DNA from: an uncultured Clostridia bacterium
GTDB lineage: Bacteria; Bacillota; Clostridia; Oscillospirales; CAG-272
DNA length: 5,879 bases
Assembly: GCA_937934385.1 (NCBI GenBank)
Contig: CALGZV010000069.1
Location: forward strand, 1 to 5,879
Reading direction: 5' to 3'
The position numbers and the translations under genes are program-made. How positions within the stretch are numbered: position 1 is the stretch's first letter; each line of letters opens with the position of its first letter. Under the pieces are notes generated by a model. The model made no database searches and was not told the origin of the DNA. It saw nothing but the letters and a program-made list of their open reading frames with translations. Positions 1 to 5,478 of this stretch are shown here, piece by piece.

Positions 1-34
1 CCGGGGAGATTAATAAATCGCCCGGTATTTTTAT
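1..34 (+). terminator. Possible hairpin terminator at left window edge
   Basis: CCGGG at 1-5 pairs with CCCGG at 21-25. A further GATT/AATC-type pairing (8-11 with 16-19) extends the stem past a small internal loop, and the T-rich stretch TATTTTTATATT follows on the plus strand. It could end a plus-strand gene lying left of the window. It also lies 40 bp beyond the stop of the minus-strand ATPase gene, so it could end that operon, but the minus-strand U tract would lie outside the window. The stem is short and interrupted. Confidence 0.4.
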
Positions 35-65
35 ATTACGAAACCATTTCAGCCGGATAATTGAC

Positions 66-845
66 TCAAACTGAAAAGCCTCTCAAAAATGTTTTCAAAC
101 GTTCACCCGGATTTCCGAATATTTCATCGGGTGTACCTGACTCTGCTATACGTCCGCCGTCCATAAACAAGATACGGCTTGCAACGCTTCTTGCAAATTC
201 CATCTCATGGGTTACTATTACCATGGTCATATGTTCTCCGGCAAGCGATTTCATTACCGAAAGCACCTCTCCGGTAAGCTCCGGATCAAGCGCCGAGGTA
301 GGTTCATCAAACAATATCACTTCAGGATCCATCATGAGCGCGCGGGCTATCGCGACACGTTGTTTCTGACCGCCCGAAAGAGACATCGGAAGCGCATCAA
401 GTTTGTCCGACAACCCTACCTTTGAAAGTATAGATTTCGCCTTTTCTGTAGCTTTCTCCTTATTGCAAAGCTTCGCAAGAACCGGAGGCATAACAAGATT
501 TTTTCTGACTGTCATATGGGAGAACAAATTAAATTGCTGAAAAACCATTCCCATACCACGCCTTATTTCATGAGCCTGCTTATCATTAACATAAACGCCT
601 TCTTTGACGAAAGCATTTCCGTCTATATAAATACTTCCTCCAGATATTTTTTCGAGACCGATAAGGCAGCGAAGCATTGTACTTTTTCCGGATCCCGAAG
701 GTCCAATCACAGCTATTACTTCGCCGGAAGAAACTTCAAGATCTATTCCCTTTAAGACCTCATTACCCGAAAAATCCTTCTTAAGATTTTCAGCCTTTAT
801 CATTATTGTTTTGCTTGGACATTTTGTTTCAACAGTTGAATTCAT
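66..845 (-). CDS. Polar amino acid ABC transporter, ATP-binding protein (GlnQ/HisP family)
   Basis: Cytoplasmic ATPase that drives the adjacent HisMQ-type permease. All nucleotide-binding motifs are present in order: Walker [10 protein letters not shown] at residues 48-56, Q-loop VFQQFN at 101-106, signature LSGGQKQR at 156-163, Walker B VILFDEP at 176-182, D-loop SALD at 184-187 and H-loop His213. Length (259 aa) is slightly above the usual 240-250 because of an N-terminal extension of 14 residues before MIKAENLKK. The upstream start is chosen because AAGG lies 11 nt before it, inside the end of the permease gene, while the internal ATG at 801-803 has no ribosome binding site. That internal ATG would give the more typical family N-terminus and cannot be excluded. 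It is the last gene of the operon, 19 bp after the permease stop, so translational coupling is likely. Substrate cannot be read from the ATPase; glutamine, arginine and cystine systems all look alike here. Confidence 0.95.
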   Translation of the reverse strand: MNSTVETKCPSKTIMIKAENLKKDFSGNEVLKGIDLEVSSGEVIAVIGPSGSGKSTMLRCLIGLEKISGGSIYIDGNAFVKEGVYVNDKQAHEIRRGMGMVFQQFNLFSHMTVRKNLVMPPVLAKLCNKEKATEKAKSILSKVGLSDKLDALPMSLSGGQKQRVAIARALMMDPEVILFDEPTSALDPELTGEVLSVMKSLAGEHMTMVIVTHEMEFARSVASRILFMDGGRIAESGTPDEIFGNPGERLKTFLRGFSV

Positions 846-864
846 AATTTACAATACCTTACTT

Positions 865-1515
865 TCAGAACATAAAGCGACGTTCGAGATATTTAAACAA
901 CTTTGTAAGACCGTATGTCATAAGCAAATATATTGCTGCGGCTATAAAATACGGTGTTACATCAACATAATGATTAACCATAGATCTTGTATAATGCAAA
1001 AGATCGGCAATACCTATCGATGTCACAAGCGCTGTATCTTTAATCAAGGTAATAGCCTCATTGCTGACAGAAGGAAGCACCACCTTGAATATCTGCGGAA
1101 GCACTACATGAAAGCGCGTCTGAAGCTTTGAAAAGCCCAGAACATCTGCAGCTTCATACTGACCTTTATCGACAGAAAGCAGTCCGCCTCTGAAAATCTC
1201 CGCAAAATATGCTGCATAATTTAATGTAAAGGTAAGCACTGCTGCGGGAAATCTATCCAGAGTAAGATATTGTCCGATATACGGAATTGACGGCAAGCCA
1301 TAGTAAAAAAAGAAAAGCTGAAGCATAAGCGGCGTACCGCGCATAACAAAAACATATGCGCGCATTATTGCGCTGAATACCCTGTTTTTTCCCGTTACTA
1401 TAAAGCTTATTATAAGCCCGAGCGGTATAGATGCAAGTACGGTAATCAAAAACAGAGAAACCGTGCATCCGAGACCTTTGCAAAGTACCTGCGTTACTGA
1501 AAGAATGAATTCCAT
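865..1515 (-). CDS. Polar amino acid ABC transporter, permease (HisMQ family)
   Basis: Inner-membrane channel subunit, probably a homodimer because only one permease gene is present. At 216 aa it has the usual length. Hydrophobic segments lie near residues 16-40, 50-73, 88-106 and 187-206, with a weaker one around 150-172. The family hallmark RGTPLMLQLF occurs at 59-68. The EAA coupling loop, which contacts the ATPase, spans roughly 118-140 (GQYEAADVLGFSK, then the LP of VVLPQ). The start has a strong ribosome binding site (AAAGGGG, 5 nt spacer). The gene lies 105 bp after the binding-protein stop, with a terminator-like hairpin in the gap, and 19 bp before the ATPase gene. Family assignment is secure; substrate is not determined. 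Confidence 0.95.
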   Translation of the reverse strand: MEFILSVTQVLCKGLGCTVSLFLITVLASIPLGLIISFIVTGKNRVFSAIMRAYVFVMRGTPLMLQLFFFYYGLPSIPYIGQYLTLDRFPAAVLTFTLNYAAYFAEIFRGGLLSVDKGQYEAADVLGFSKLQTRFHVVLPQIFKVVLPSVSNEAITLIKDTALVTSIGIADLLHYTRSMVNHYVDVTPYFIAAAIYLLMTYGLTKLFKYLERRFMF

Positions 1516-1556
1516 AAAATCCCCTTTCGGATTCTGTTCCTGTGGTTTTACACCTC

Positions 1557-1584
1557 AAAAATGGCACCTGTAAAAAGGTGCCAT
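1557..1584 (-). terminator. Intra-operon terminator/attenuator hairpin after the binding-protein gene
   Basis: A perfect 9-bp inverted repeat, ATGGCACCT (1561-1569) and AGGTGCCAT (1576-1584), has a 6-nt loop. On the minus strand it is followed by TTTTT then GAGG. It begins 36 nt after the stop of the binding-protein gene and lies before the permease ribosome binding site. A leaky terminator or 3'-end-stabilising hairpin here would let the cell make more binding protein than permease and ATPase, a common arrangement in ABC importers. The U tract is short, so partial read-through is expected. No separate promoter for the permease is obvious. Confidence 0.65.
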
Positions 1585-1620
1585 CCCGGTTTTTATACAG
1601 CTTGTTCTGTAAATGTACGA

Positions 1621-2475
1621 TCACTGATCGTTTCCGATCATATAGCGGCCGTATACTTCATCAACCACTAACGCATCTATACGTCCTGCCTTAAGATCGA
1701 GATATGCATCATCGTTGCTGTCATACTGATCAAGCGAAGCGAACGAAGCATATGTTGCTTCATCAGCCTGCATAGCGCCTATCGCAGAAGAACCTGTCTG
1801 TGCGCCGATCTTCTTTCCGGCGAGATCAGCTTTTGTTTTTATTCCGGATTCGTCCGAAACAATAATTATCTGATTATTTGCTATATACGGCTTAGAAAGG
1901 TCTAACTTCTCGGTTCTTTCGTCATCAACGGACATTCCGTTCCATATACAGTCGATAGTCTTACCGGAAAGTTCCATCTCCTTTGAGTTCCAATTAATAG
2001 GCTGAAGCTTGAGCTTTACACCGAGTCTGCTGCAAACCTCTGTAGCAAGGTCAATATCAAAGCCTATAATCTCACCCTTCTCATCGCGGAATCCCATCGG
2101 AGGGAATGTTTCGTCGAGTCCGAGAATGAGTTCGCCCTTATCCAATACGTACTGAAGCGATGTATCGTCTTCCGAAGCTTTAAGCTCACGCGGAAAATCA
2201 ACATTGCGAAGCATAACATCAGAATCAAACCACTTTTTCGCGATTTCTCCGGCCTTACCGTCAGCTATCATTTCGTCAAGAATTTCCTGTACCTTAAGTG
2301 CAAGAGCATCATCGCCTTTTCTGAAGCCGACAGCGTAATTCTCAGCACCGAAGTTATCTTCAAGAACTACGTATTTTCCGCTTTTCTTACCGCATGAAAA
2401 AAGAGACACCGTGCCGACAAGCATTGCCACTGCGACAAAAAATGTCACAATCCGTTTCATTTTCTTTGTTGTCAT
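1621..2475 (-). CDS. Amino-acid-binding lipoprotein of the ABC importer (SBP_bac_3 fold), circularly permuted
   Basis: Extracytoplasmic lipoprotein that captures a polar amino acid for the downstream permease/ATPase. The start MTTKKMKR is fixed by GAGG 8 nt upstream; an earlier in-frame ATG at 2517 lies inside the promoter and is rejected. Residues 1-27 form a lipoprotein signal peptide (basic n-region, hydrophobic 9-25), with lipobox LFSC and lipidated Cys28. The domain order is unusual. Residues 33-92, including YVVLEDNF, NYAVGFRKGD and EIAKKWF, match the part that normally ends this family. Only then come the usual beginning (GELILGLDETFPPMGF, 114-129; GEIIGFDIDLA, 134-144), the middle (IDCIWNGMSVDDERTEKLDL, 174-193) and DLAGKKIGAQTGSS (217-230). 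The protein stops at YGRYMIGNDQ (275-284), just where relatives continue into the segment found here at the front. Predicted ligand residues are kept: Arg187 and Gln226-Ser229 for the carboxylate, Asp272 for the amino group. Mature size is normal. Family certain; ligand identity open. Confidence 0.93.
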   Translation of the reverse strand: MTTKKMKRIVTFFVAVAMLVGTVSLFSCGKKSGKYVVLEDNFGAENYAVGFRKGDDALALKVQEILDEMIADGKAGEIAKKWFDSDVMLRNVDFPRELKASEDDTSLQYVLDKGELILGLDETFPPMGFRDEKGEIIGFDIDLATEVCSRLGVKLKLQPINWNSKEMELSGKTIDCIWNGMSVDDERTEKLDLSKPYIANNQIIIVSDESGIKTKADLAGKKIGAQTGSSAIGAMQADEATYASFASLDQYDSNDDAYLDLKAGRIDALVVDEVYGRYMIGNDQ

Positions 2476-2507
2476 AATAAAAACCTCGTTTGAAAAATTA
2501 TAAACTA

Positions 2508-2536
2508 ATTGTATCATAAAAATGCCGTCGTGTCAA
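2508..2536 (-). promoter_or_regulatory. SigA-type promoter of the amino acid importer operon
   Basis: Read on the minus strand, the -35 is TTGACA (2531-2536), the spacer is exactly 17 bp, and the -10 is TACAAT (2508-2513), preceded by TG plus one base (extended -10). Predicted transcription start is near 2501, giving a leader of about 25 nt before the ATG at 2475. This also rules out translation from the in-frame ATG at 2517, which would lie upstream of the transcript. Confidence 0.85.
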
Positions 2537-2539
2537 TGC

Positions 2540-2553
2540 TTTAGCATGCTAAA
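2540..2553. promoter_or_regulatory. Perfect 14-bp palindrome upstream of the importer promoter (candidate operator)
   Basis: TTTAGCATGCTAAA is its own reverse complement and lies 3 bp upstream of the -35 of the importer promoter, between the two divergent promoters. The position suits an activator, or a repressor reaching the -35. TGTCA also occurs as a direct repeat on either side (2531-2535 and 2556-2560). I do not recognise the cognate regulator. Confidence 0.5.
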
Positions 2554-2575
2554 ATGTCATAAAATAATATTATTA

Positions 2576-2605
2576 TTGACTTTTAATAATATAATGATAT
2601 ATAAT
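2576..2605 (+). promoter_or_regulatory. SigA-type promoter of the pgeF gene
   Basis: TTGACT at 2576-2581, an 18-bp spacer, then a perfect TATAAT at 2600-2605. Predicted start is near 2612, giving a leader of roughly 75 nt. The promoter diverges from the importer promoter, about 40 bp away. Confidence 0.75.
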
Positions 2606-2688
2606 TTATATTACTGATAAATTTCTGTCTGTTTATTTGACTTACAAAGCTAAAAACAATACATATCAACCGATCAGGAGAAAACACA

Positions 2689-3468
2689 ATGCAATACGTT
2701 CCTAATAATCCGTCCGAACCATTTGAAAAAATCGAAACAAAAGACGGAATATACTATAAATCAAAAAATATTTCCGCAGAACACTTTTTTACGACAAGAA
2801 ATACAAATCTCTCCGCACTTCCCTTCGATATCATAACGGCTGAAAAACAGATTCATTCCGTCGATGTAAAATATATAACCGATTCAAACAAAAACGAAAA
2901 ACATTTCTGTGATGGCTTTGTCATATCAAAAGATTCATTCACTGCTTCAGGTAATTCATATGGCATAGCTATACGAACCGCCGATTGTGTACCAATATTA
3001 CTTTATGACAGAAAAAATTTAGTAGCCGCAGCAGTACACGCAGGATGGAAAGGTACAATAGGTCGTCCCTCAGATTTAAAAAAATCTGATATACCGGGAA
3101 TCGCTGCCGAAGCATTACGCAAAATGCTTATACACGGCGCCGAAATACAAAACATTAATGCTGCAATAGGCGCATGCATACATAAATGCTGTTTTGAAGT
3201 TAAAGATGACTTTATATCTGAGGTAAAAAGCGCCATAGGAAGCCGTGCAAATATTTTTATTTCCGAGCAAAAAGGCCTTGACGACAAAATTTCATATTAT
3301 TTTGATCTTACAGGACTTAACTCCGCACTTTTGCAGGAATGCGGAATTGATATATCTGATATTGCAGTTTCACCTCTATGTACATGCTGCGATACCAAGA
3401 TGTTTTACTCATACAGACATGAAAGACAGGTAGTCGGCACAATGTATGCTGCAATAAAACCGTTTTGA
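2689..3468 (+). CDS. pgeF: Peptidoglycan editing factor PgeF / YfiH family (laccase-domain, multicopper polyphenol oxidase annotation)
   Basis: Cytoplasmic single-domain protein of the DUF152/Cu-oxidase_4 family. Members have been described as purine nucleoside phosphorylases/adenosine deaminases and, in E. coli, as a factor that keeps wrong amino acids out of peptidoglycan precursors; the 'laccase' name is historical. Visible family motifs are FFTTRN (33-38), QIHSVDV (54-60), AIRTADCVPILLYD (94-107), AAVHAGWKGT (114-123), IGACIHKCCFEV (160-171) and CTCCDTKMFYSYRHE (231-245). The expected zinc/catalytic ligands are His56, Cys100 and His117. Length (259 aa) is normal. The start has AGGAG with an 8-nt spacer. 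About a dozen extra residues (124-136) lie between HAGWKGT and GIAAEAL, where relatives usually join directly; the DNA there forms an inverted repeat. In many Firmicutes the homologue sits next to ylmE and division genes; here it stands alone. Family secure, precise role inferred. Confidence 0.93.
   Translation: MQYVPNNPSEPFEKIETKDGIYYKSKNISAEHFFTTRNTNLSALPFDIITAEKQIHSVDVKYITDSNKNEKHFCDGFVISKDSFTASGNSYGIAIRTADCVPILLYDRKNLVAAAVHAGWKGTIGRPSDLKKSDIPGIAAEALRKMLIHGAEIQNINAAIGACIHKCCFEVKDDFISEVKSAIGSRANIFISEQKGLDDKISYYFDLTGLNSALLQECGIDISDIAVSPLCTCCDTKMFYSYRHERQVVGTMYAAIKPF
3070..3089. repeat. Inverted repeat inside pgeF
   Basis: TCAGATTT (3070-3077) and AAATCTGA (3082-3089) form a perfect 8-bp stem with an AAAA loop. 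The repeat encodes residues 128-134 (SDLKKSD), part of an apparent insertion compared with the usual family sequence. It keeps the reading frame. Confidence 0.55.
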
Positions 3469-3490
3469 AAATTTTGTAAAGACAATAAAC

Positions 3491-3506
3491 ATTCTGCACA
3501 CAGAAT
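3491..3506. repeat. Small inverted repeat after pgeF
   Basis: ATTCTG (3491-3496) and CAGAAT (3501-3506) flank CACA, followed by ATTATAATT. This is a weak hairpin 22 nt past the pgeF stop. It could be a poor terminator, but has no real T run. No convincing terminator for pgeF is visible before the parS-like sites. Confidence 0.35.
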
Positions 3507-3517
3507 ATTATAATTGA

Positions 3518-3541
3518 CAAATGCTTCACGTGAAGCATTTG
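3518..3541. promoter_or_regulatory. Second parS-like palindrome (variant)
   Basis: A perfect 24-bp palindrome whose central 16 bases are TGCTTCACGTGAAGCA. Compared with consensus parS it keeps the TTCACGTGAA core and differs by one symmetric pair of changes (T to C on the left, A to G on the right). Its centre is 57 bp from the centre of the consensus site. Because the substitutions are compensatory, the site looks kept as a palindrome rather than decayed. It may be a weaker ParB site or a site for a related protein. Confidence 0.6.
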
Positions 3542-3571
3542 GACATTTGTATTAAATAAATCGGCATAAAA

Positions 3572-3601
3572 CACAAAATGTTTCACGTGAAACATTTTGT
3601 G
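3572..3601. promoter_or_regulatory. parS: parS centromere site (ParB/Spo0J binding)
   Basis: The core TGTTTCACGTGAAACA (3579-3594) is identical to the bacterial chromosomal parS consensus. The perfect palindrome extends on both sides to 30 bp (3572-3601). ParB (Spo0J) loads here and spreads, and the complex drives origin segregation with ParA/Soj and SMC loading. Such sites cluster around the replication origin in most bacteria, so this window is probably origin-proximal. The site lies in non-coding DNA between pgeF and hpf. Confidence 0.88.
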
Positions 3602-3614
3602 ACAGATTGTGACA
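3597..3614. repeat. Tandem TTGTGACA direct repeat beside parS
   Basis: TTGTGACA occurs at 3597-3604 and again at 3607-3614, a 10-bp period (about one helical turn). The first copy overlaps the right arm of the parS palindrome. Phased direct repeats can be protein-binding sites; no regulator is recognised. Confidence 0.4.
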
Positions 3615-3640
3615 CATTTATACATAGCCCGCAAGTTCAA

Positions 3641-3668
3641 ATTTGTTTGTGTATTTATACAAACAAAT
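3641..3668. repeat. A/T-rich inverted repeat in the pgeF-hpf intergenic region
   Basis: ATTTGTTTGT (3641-3650) and ACAAACAAAT (3659-3668) form a perfect 10-bp stem with an 8-nt spacer. No T run follows on the plus strand, so it is not a standard terminator. It lies about 70 bp upstream of the hpf -10 and could be an operator for hpf. Confidence 0.45.
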
Positions 3669-3732
3669 ATACAATATCAAAATGTTTCTACACATAATTT
3701 ACAAATAATTTCTTTTCTTTTCAGCAGAAATG

Positions 3733-3746
3733 TGTTATAATATAAT
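3733..3746 (+). promoter_or_regulatory. Extended -10 promoter of hpf
   Basis: TGTTATAAT (3733-3741) is a perfect extended -10 element, and a second overlapping TATAAT lies at 3741-3746. The matching -35 position (3713-3718, TTTTCT) is poor, so recognition would rest on the extended -10 or need an activator. Start is expected near 3748, leaving a leader of about 100 nt before hpf. Confidence 0.65.
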
Positions 3747-3850
3747 TGCAGGATAAGAAAGCAGTCTTAGCAAATAAATCCTGTTTGACTTAGTTGCAAA
3801 GATACGGCATTTATCCTCGCGCGATTCACACGAAAGGAATGGTCAAAATT

Positions 3851-4372
3851 ATGAAAATTACAACAATCGGACGCCAAATGGAAGTTACAGAGGACCTCAA
3901 GCTTTTGTTTGAGCGCAAGCTGAAAAAATTTGACAAGTTTTTCGATGATAATGCAACCGCATATGTAACTCTTTCAAAGCCTAAAAATATGGAAAGACTT
4001 GAACTTACCATTTCGAATCACGGAACAATGTTCCGCAGTGAAGTTTCTGCGGAAACTTTCAACAATGCTCTTGATGAAGCAATTGAAAAAATCGAACGTC
4101 AGATAAGAAAAAACAAAACAAAGCTTGAAAAACGCCTCAAAGGCGGCGCGTTCTCGGAAGAGGCCGCAGATACAGATATTGCCGAAGAAAAAAACTTTAA
4201 TATACAAGTAGTTAAAACATTTGAGATGCGTCCGATGACGCCCGCTGAAGCAATTTTGCAAATGAATCTGCTTGAACACACTTTTTATATGTTTACAAAC
4301 GCAGAAAACGGTAAAATCAGCGTAGTTTACAAAAGAAACGACGGGGATTACGGCATGATCGAGCCGATATAA
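3851..4372 (+). CDS. hpf: Long-form ribosome hibernation promoting factor (HPF / S30AE family)
   Basis: Binds the 30S decoding region in stationary phase and, through its C-terminal domain, pairs ribosomes into inactive 100S dimers. Residues 1 to about 98 form the S30AE/RaiA domain (MKITTIGRQMEVTEDL at the start, then the basic helix KIERQIRKNKTKLEKRLK). An acidic linker follows (102-113). Residues 116-173 form the dimerisation tail domain with the family's RPMTPAEAILQMNLL, FYMFTNAENGKISVVYKR and DGDYGMIEP. At 173 aa it has normal long-HPF length. The ATG at 3851 is chosen because the family begins with MKI; upstream in-frame ATGs at 3794 and 3839 would add a non-conserved leader. The nearest SD-like AAAGGA (3833-3838) is rather far (12 nt), so initiation may be weak or assisted. 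In many Firmicutes hpf precedes secA; here it does not. Confidence 0.95.
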   Translation: MKITTIGRQMEVTEDLKLLFERKLKKFDKFFDDNATAYVTLSKPKNMERLELTISNHGTMFRSEVSAETFNNALDEAIEKIERQIRKNKTKLEKRLKGGAFSEEAADTDIAEEKNFNIQVVKTFEMRPMTPAEAILQMNLLEHTFYMFTNAENGKISVVYKRNDGDYGMIEPI

Positions 4373-4512
4373 GCAAGAATTATTTTAAAAATAAAAGTAT
4401 AATTTTTAGTCATCATAAAATGCTTTTGATGAAAATAATTAATAGCAGTTTATATAAGGCTTTACTTAAACAGGACAAACCTTTGTAACTCTGTAACTGC
4501 CTAATTCAGGTA
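4373..4512. other. Non-coding A/T-rich stretch after hpf
   Basis: No credible ORF. There is a bulged inverted repeat (TCATCATAAAA at 4410-4420 with TTTTGATGA at 4424-4432) and a short GTAACT direct repeat near 4485-4500. The real terminator starts 141 nt after the hpf stop, so hpf mRNA probably carries a long 3' UTR. A small independent RNA ending at that terminator is possible but no good promoter is seen. Confidence 0.4.
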
Positions 4513-4513
4513 A

Positions 4514-4549
4514 ATCAGCCAACGGGGATCTTCGTTGGCTGATATTTTT
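4514..4549 (+). terminator. Rho-independent terminator downstream of hpf
   Basis: A perfect 11-bp stem, ATCAGCCAACG (4514-4524) and CGTTGGCTGAT (4533-4543), has an 8-nt loop and is followed by ATTTTT. It is the strongest terminator in the plus direction before the next gene. Confidence 0.85.
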
Positions 4550-4641
4550 AATTAATAAATTATTACCGCAAACATATATTCAGTTAAATCAATAAAACAT
4601 GTAATTTTTCAGACTCAAAACCGGTTATTTTTTTATTTCGG

Positions 4642-4670
4642 TTAACATATACTTAAAACAAAACTATACT
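4642..4670 (+). promoter_or_regulatory. SigA-type promoter of the DUF3298-like gene
   Basis: TTAACA (4642-4647), a 17-bp spacer, then TATACT (4665-4670). Predicted start is near 4677, giving a very short leader of about 15 nt that still includes the SD AAAGGG. TATACTT is also present at 4648-4654, exactly 17 bp upstream, possibly as a weaker second -10. Confidence 0.7.
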
Positions 4671-4691
4671 TGACGATGAAAGGGAAAAGGA

Positions 4692-5402
4692 ATGCTTGAC
4701 GTTAAGGAAATAAAAATAACAGAGTCCAATATAAAAACATTTTTTCAGGACAATGGGTATTCGGACGAGATTTTATCGCACAGCATCCTTCCCCTTTTTT
4801 GCGTAAAAATTCCGTACTTTCCCGATTCGGAGACAATATCAAGTTTTTACAAAGAAATAATAAACAGATGTATTACTTGTCTCATATCAATTGCCAATAA
4901 AAATAACACAGATTTAAATTCAGAAAATAACAATACCGATTTTGCAGAAGAAAATATAAATAAAAGTAACGAAATTAAAACTCATGCAGAAAGCAATGAT
5001 AAAACAAATTCAAAGCGGCACTCTATGTCACAACACAGTATAAACCGAAGAAAAAAGGCAATCAATACTTTATGCCCTTTAACCATGCACTCGACATACA
5101 ATATAACAAGCAATGACGAAAAAATTCTTTCATTATATACAGATCAAATTGTTATGAATGAAAAAAAACTTATTTTTTTCAAAAGAACTGCCCAAACATG
5201 GCTAATTGATAAACAAAGGCTTATGTCCCTTTCGGAAGCTATAAATCTTTTAAATTTAAAAAGAAAAGTAAAAAAAAGCAATGATTTTTTCGTAACAGAA
5301 AACGGTATAGTCATATTCCACAATAAATTTGAAGAACCTAAAGTCAGAATACGGCAGTCCCAGTATGAAAATCTTTTTTTAGAGTTTACCGAAATCGTGT
5401 AA
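4692..5402 (+). CDS. Hypothetical protein, DUF3298/RsiV-like, with Asn-rich linker
   Basis: No firm function. The start has GAAAGGG with a 7-nt spacer. Residues 34-65 (PLFCVKIPYFPDSETISSFY, then a helix) resemble the beginning of the DUF3298-type fold, where a 'YP' strand is followed by an FY-containing helix. Residues 69-123 are a low-complexity linker rich in Asn, Ser, Asp, Glu and Lys. The second half resumes the fold: TYNITSNDEKILSLYTD (135-151), LIFFKRTAQTWLIDKQRLMS (160-179) and an ENGIVIFHNKFEE strand pair (203-215), recalling the conserved 'SLY.D ... R..TW....G..L' and 'G.VIYF..YE' segments of the family. DUF3298 domains occur in anti-sigma factor RsiV and in many uncharacterised clostridial proteins. 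Unlike RsiV there is no membrane segment or signal peptide, so it is predicted cytoplasmic. The gene is very A-rich compared with the importer genes. Existence of the gene is well supported; family call is by resemblance only. Confidence 0.75.
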   Translation: MLDVKEIKITESNIKTFFQDNGYSDEILSHSILPLFCVKIPYFPDSETISSFYKEIINRCITCLISIANKNNTDLNSENNNTDFAEENINKSNEIKTHAESNDKTNSKRHSMSQHSINRRKKAINTLCPLTMHSTYNITSNDEKILSLYTDQIVMNEKKLIFFKRTAQTWLIDKQRLMSLSEAINLLNLKRKVKKSNDFFVTENGIVIFHNKFEEPKVRIRQSQYENLFLEFTEIV

Positions 5403-5478
5403 GCTTATCTTTTAAATACGTTCAGATAATTTTTGTCAATTAAATTATTCACACCAACCTTGCGCAATTTTTCTTCAT

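Noticed and set aside
1253..1624. Minus-strand ORF of 123 codons overlapping the permease start
   Set aside because: Out-of-frame shadow of the permease; composition unlike a real protein and it runs through the intra-operon hairpin. It also holds no remnant of a second binding-protein C-terminus.
2476..2517. Upstream in-frame ATG adding 14 residues to the binding lipoprotein
   Set aside because: It lies in the -10 region of the promoter, lacks an SD, and would put hydrophobic/Asn-rich residues before a perfect lipoprotein signal; the GAGG-supported start at 2475 fits.
3514..3542. Promoter starting from a perfect TTGACA at 3514-3519
   Set aside because: No acceptable -10 at 16-19 bp spacing; the sequence there is the parS-like palindrome.
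3518..3601. Palindromes as pgeF transcription terminators
   Set aside because: They have no loop and no following T run on either strand, and they match the parS core; DNA-binding sites are the better explanation.
3317..3640. Minus-strand ORF of 107 codons covering both parS-like palindromes
   Set aside because: Antisense to the end of pgeF and encoded largely by the palindromes; no SD, no family resemblance.
3794..3850. Longer hpf start at ATG 3794, or ATG 3839
   Set aside because: The added residues do not belong to the family, neither ATG has a properly spaced SD, and the conserved MKI start is at 3851.
4426..4549. Independent small RNA ending at the hpf terminator
   Set aside because: TTGATG and TATATA are present but with a 19-bp spacer and poor match; the simpler reading is a long hpf 3' UTR.
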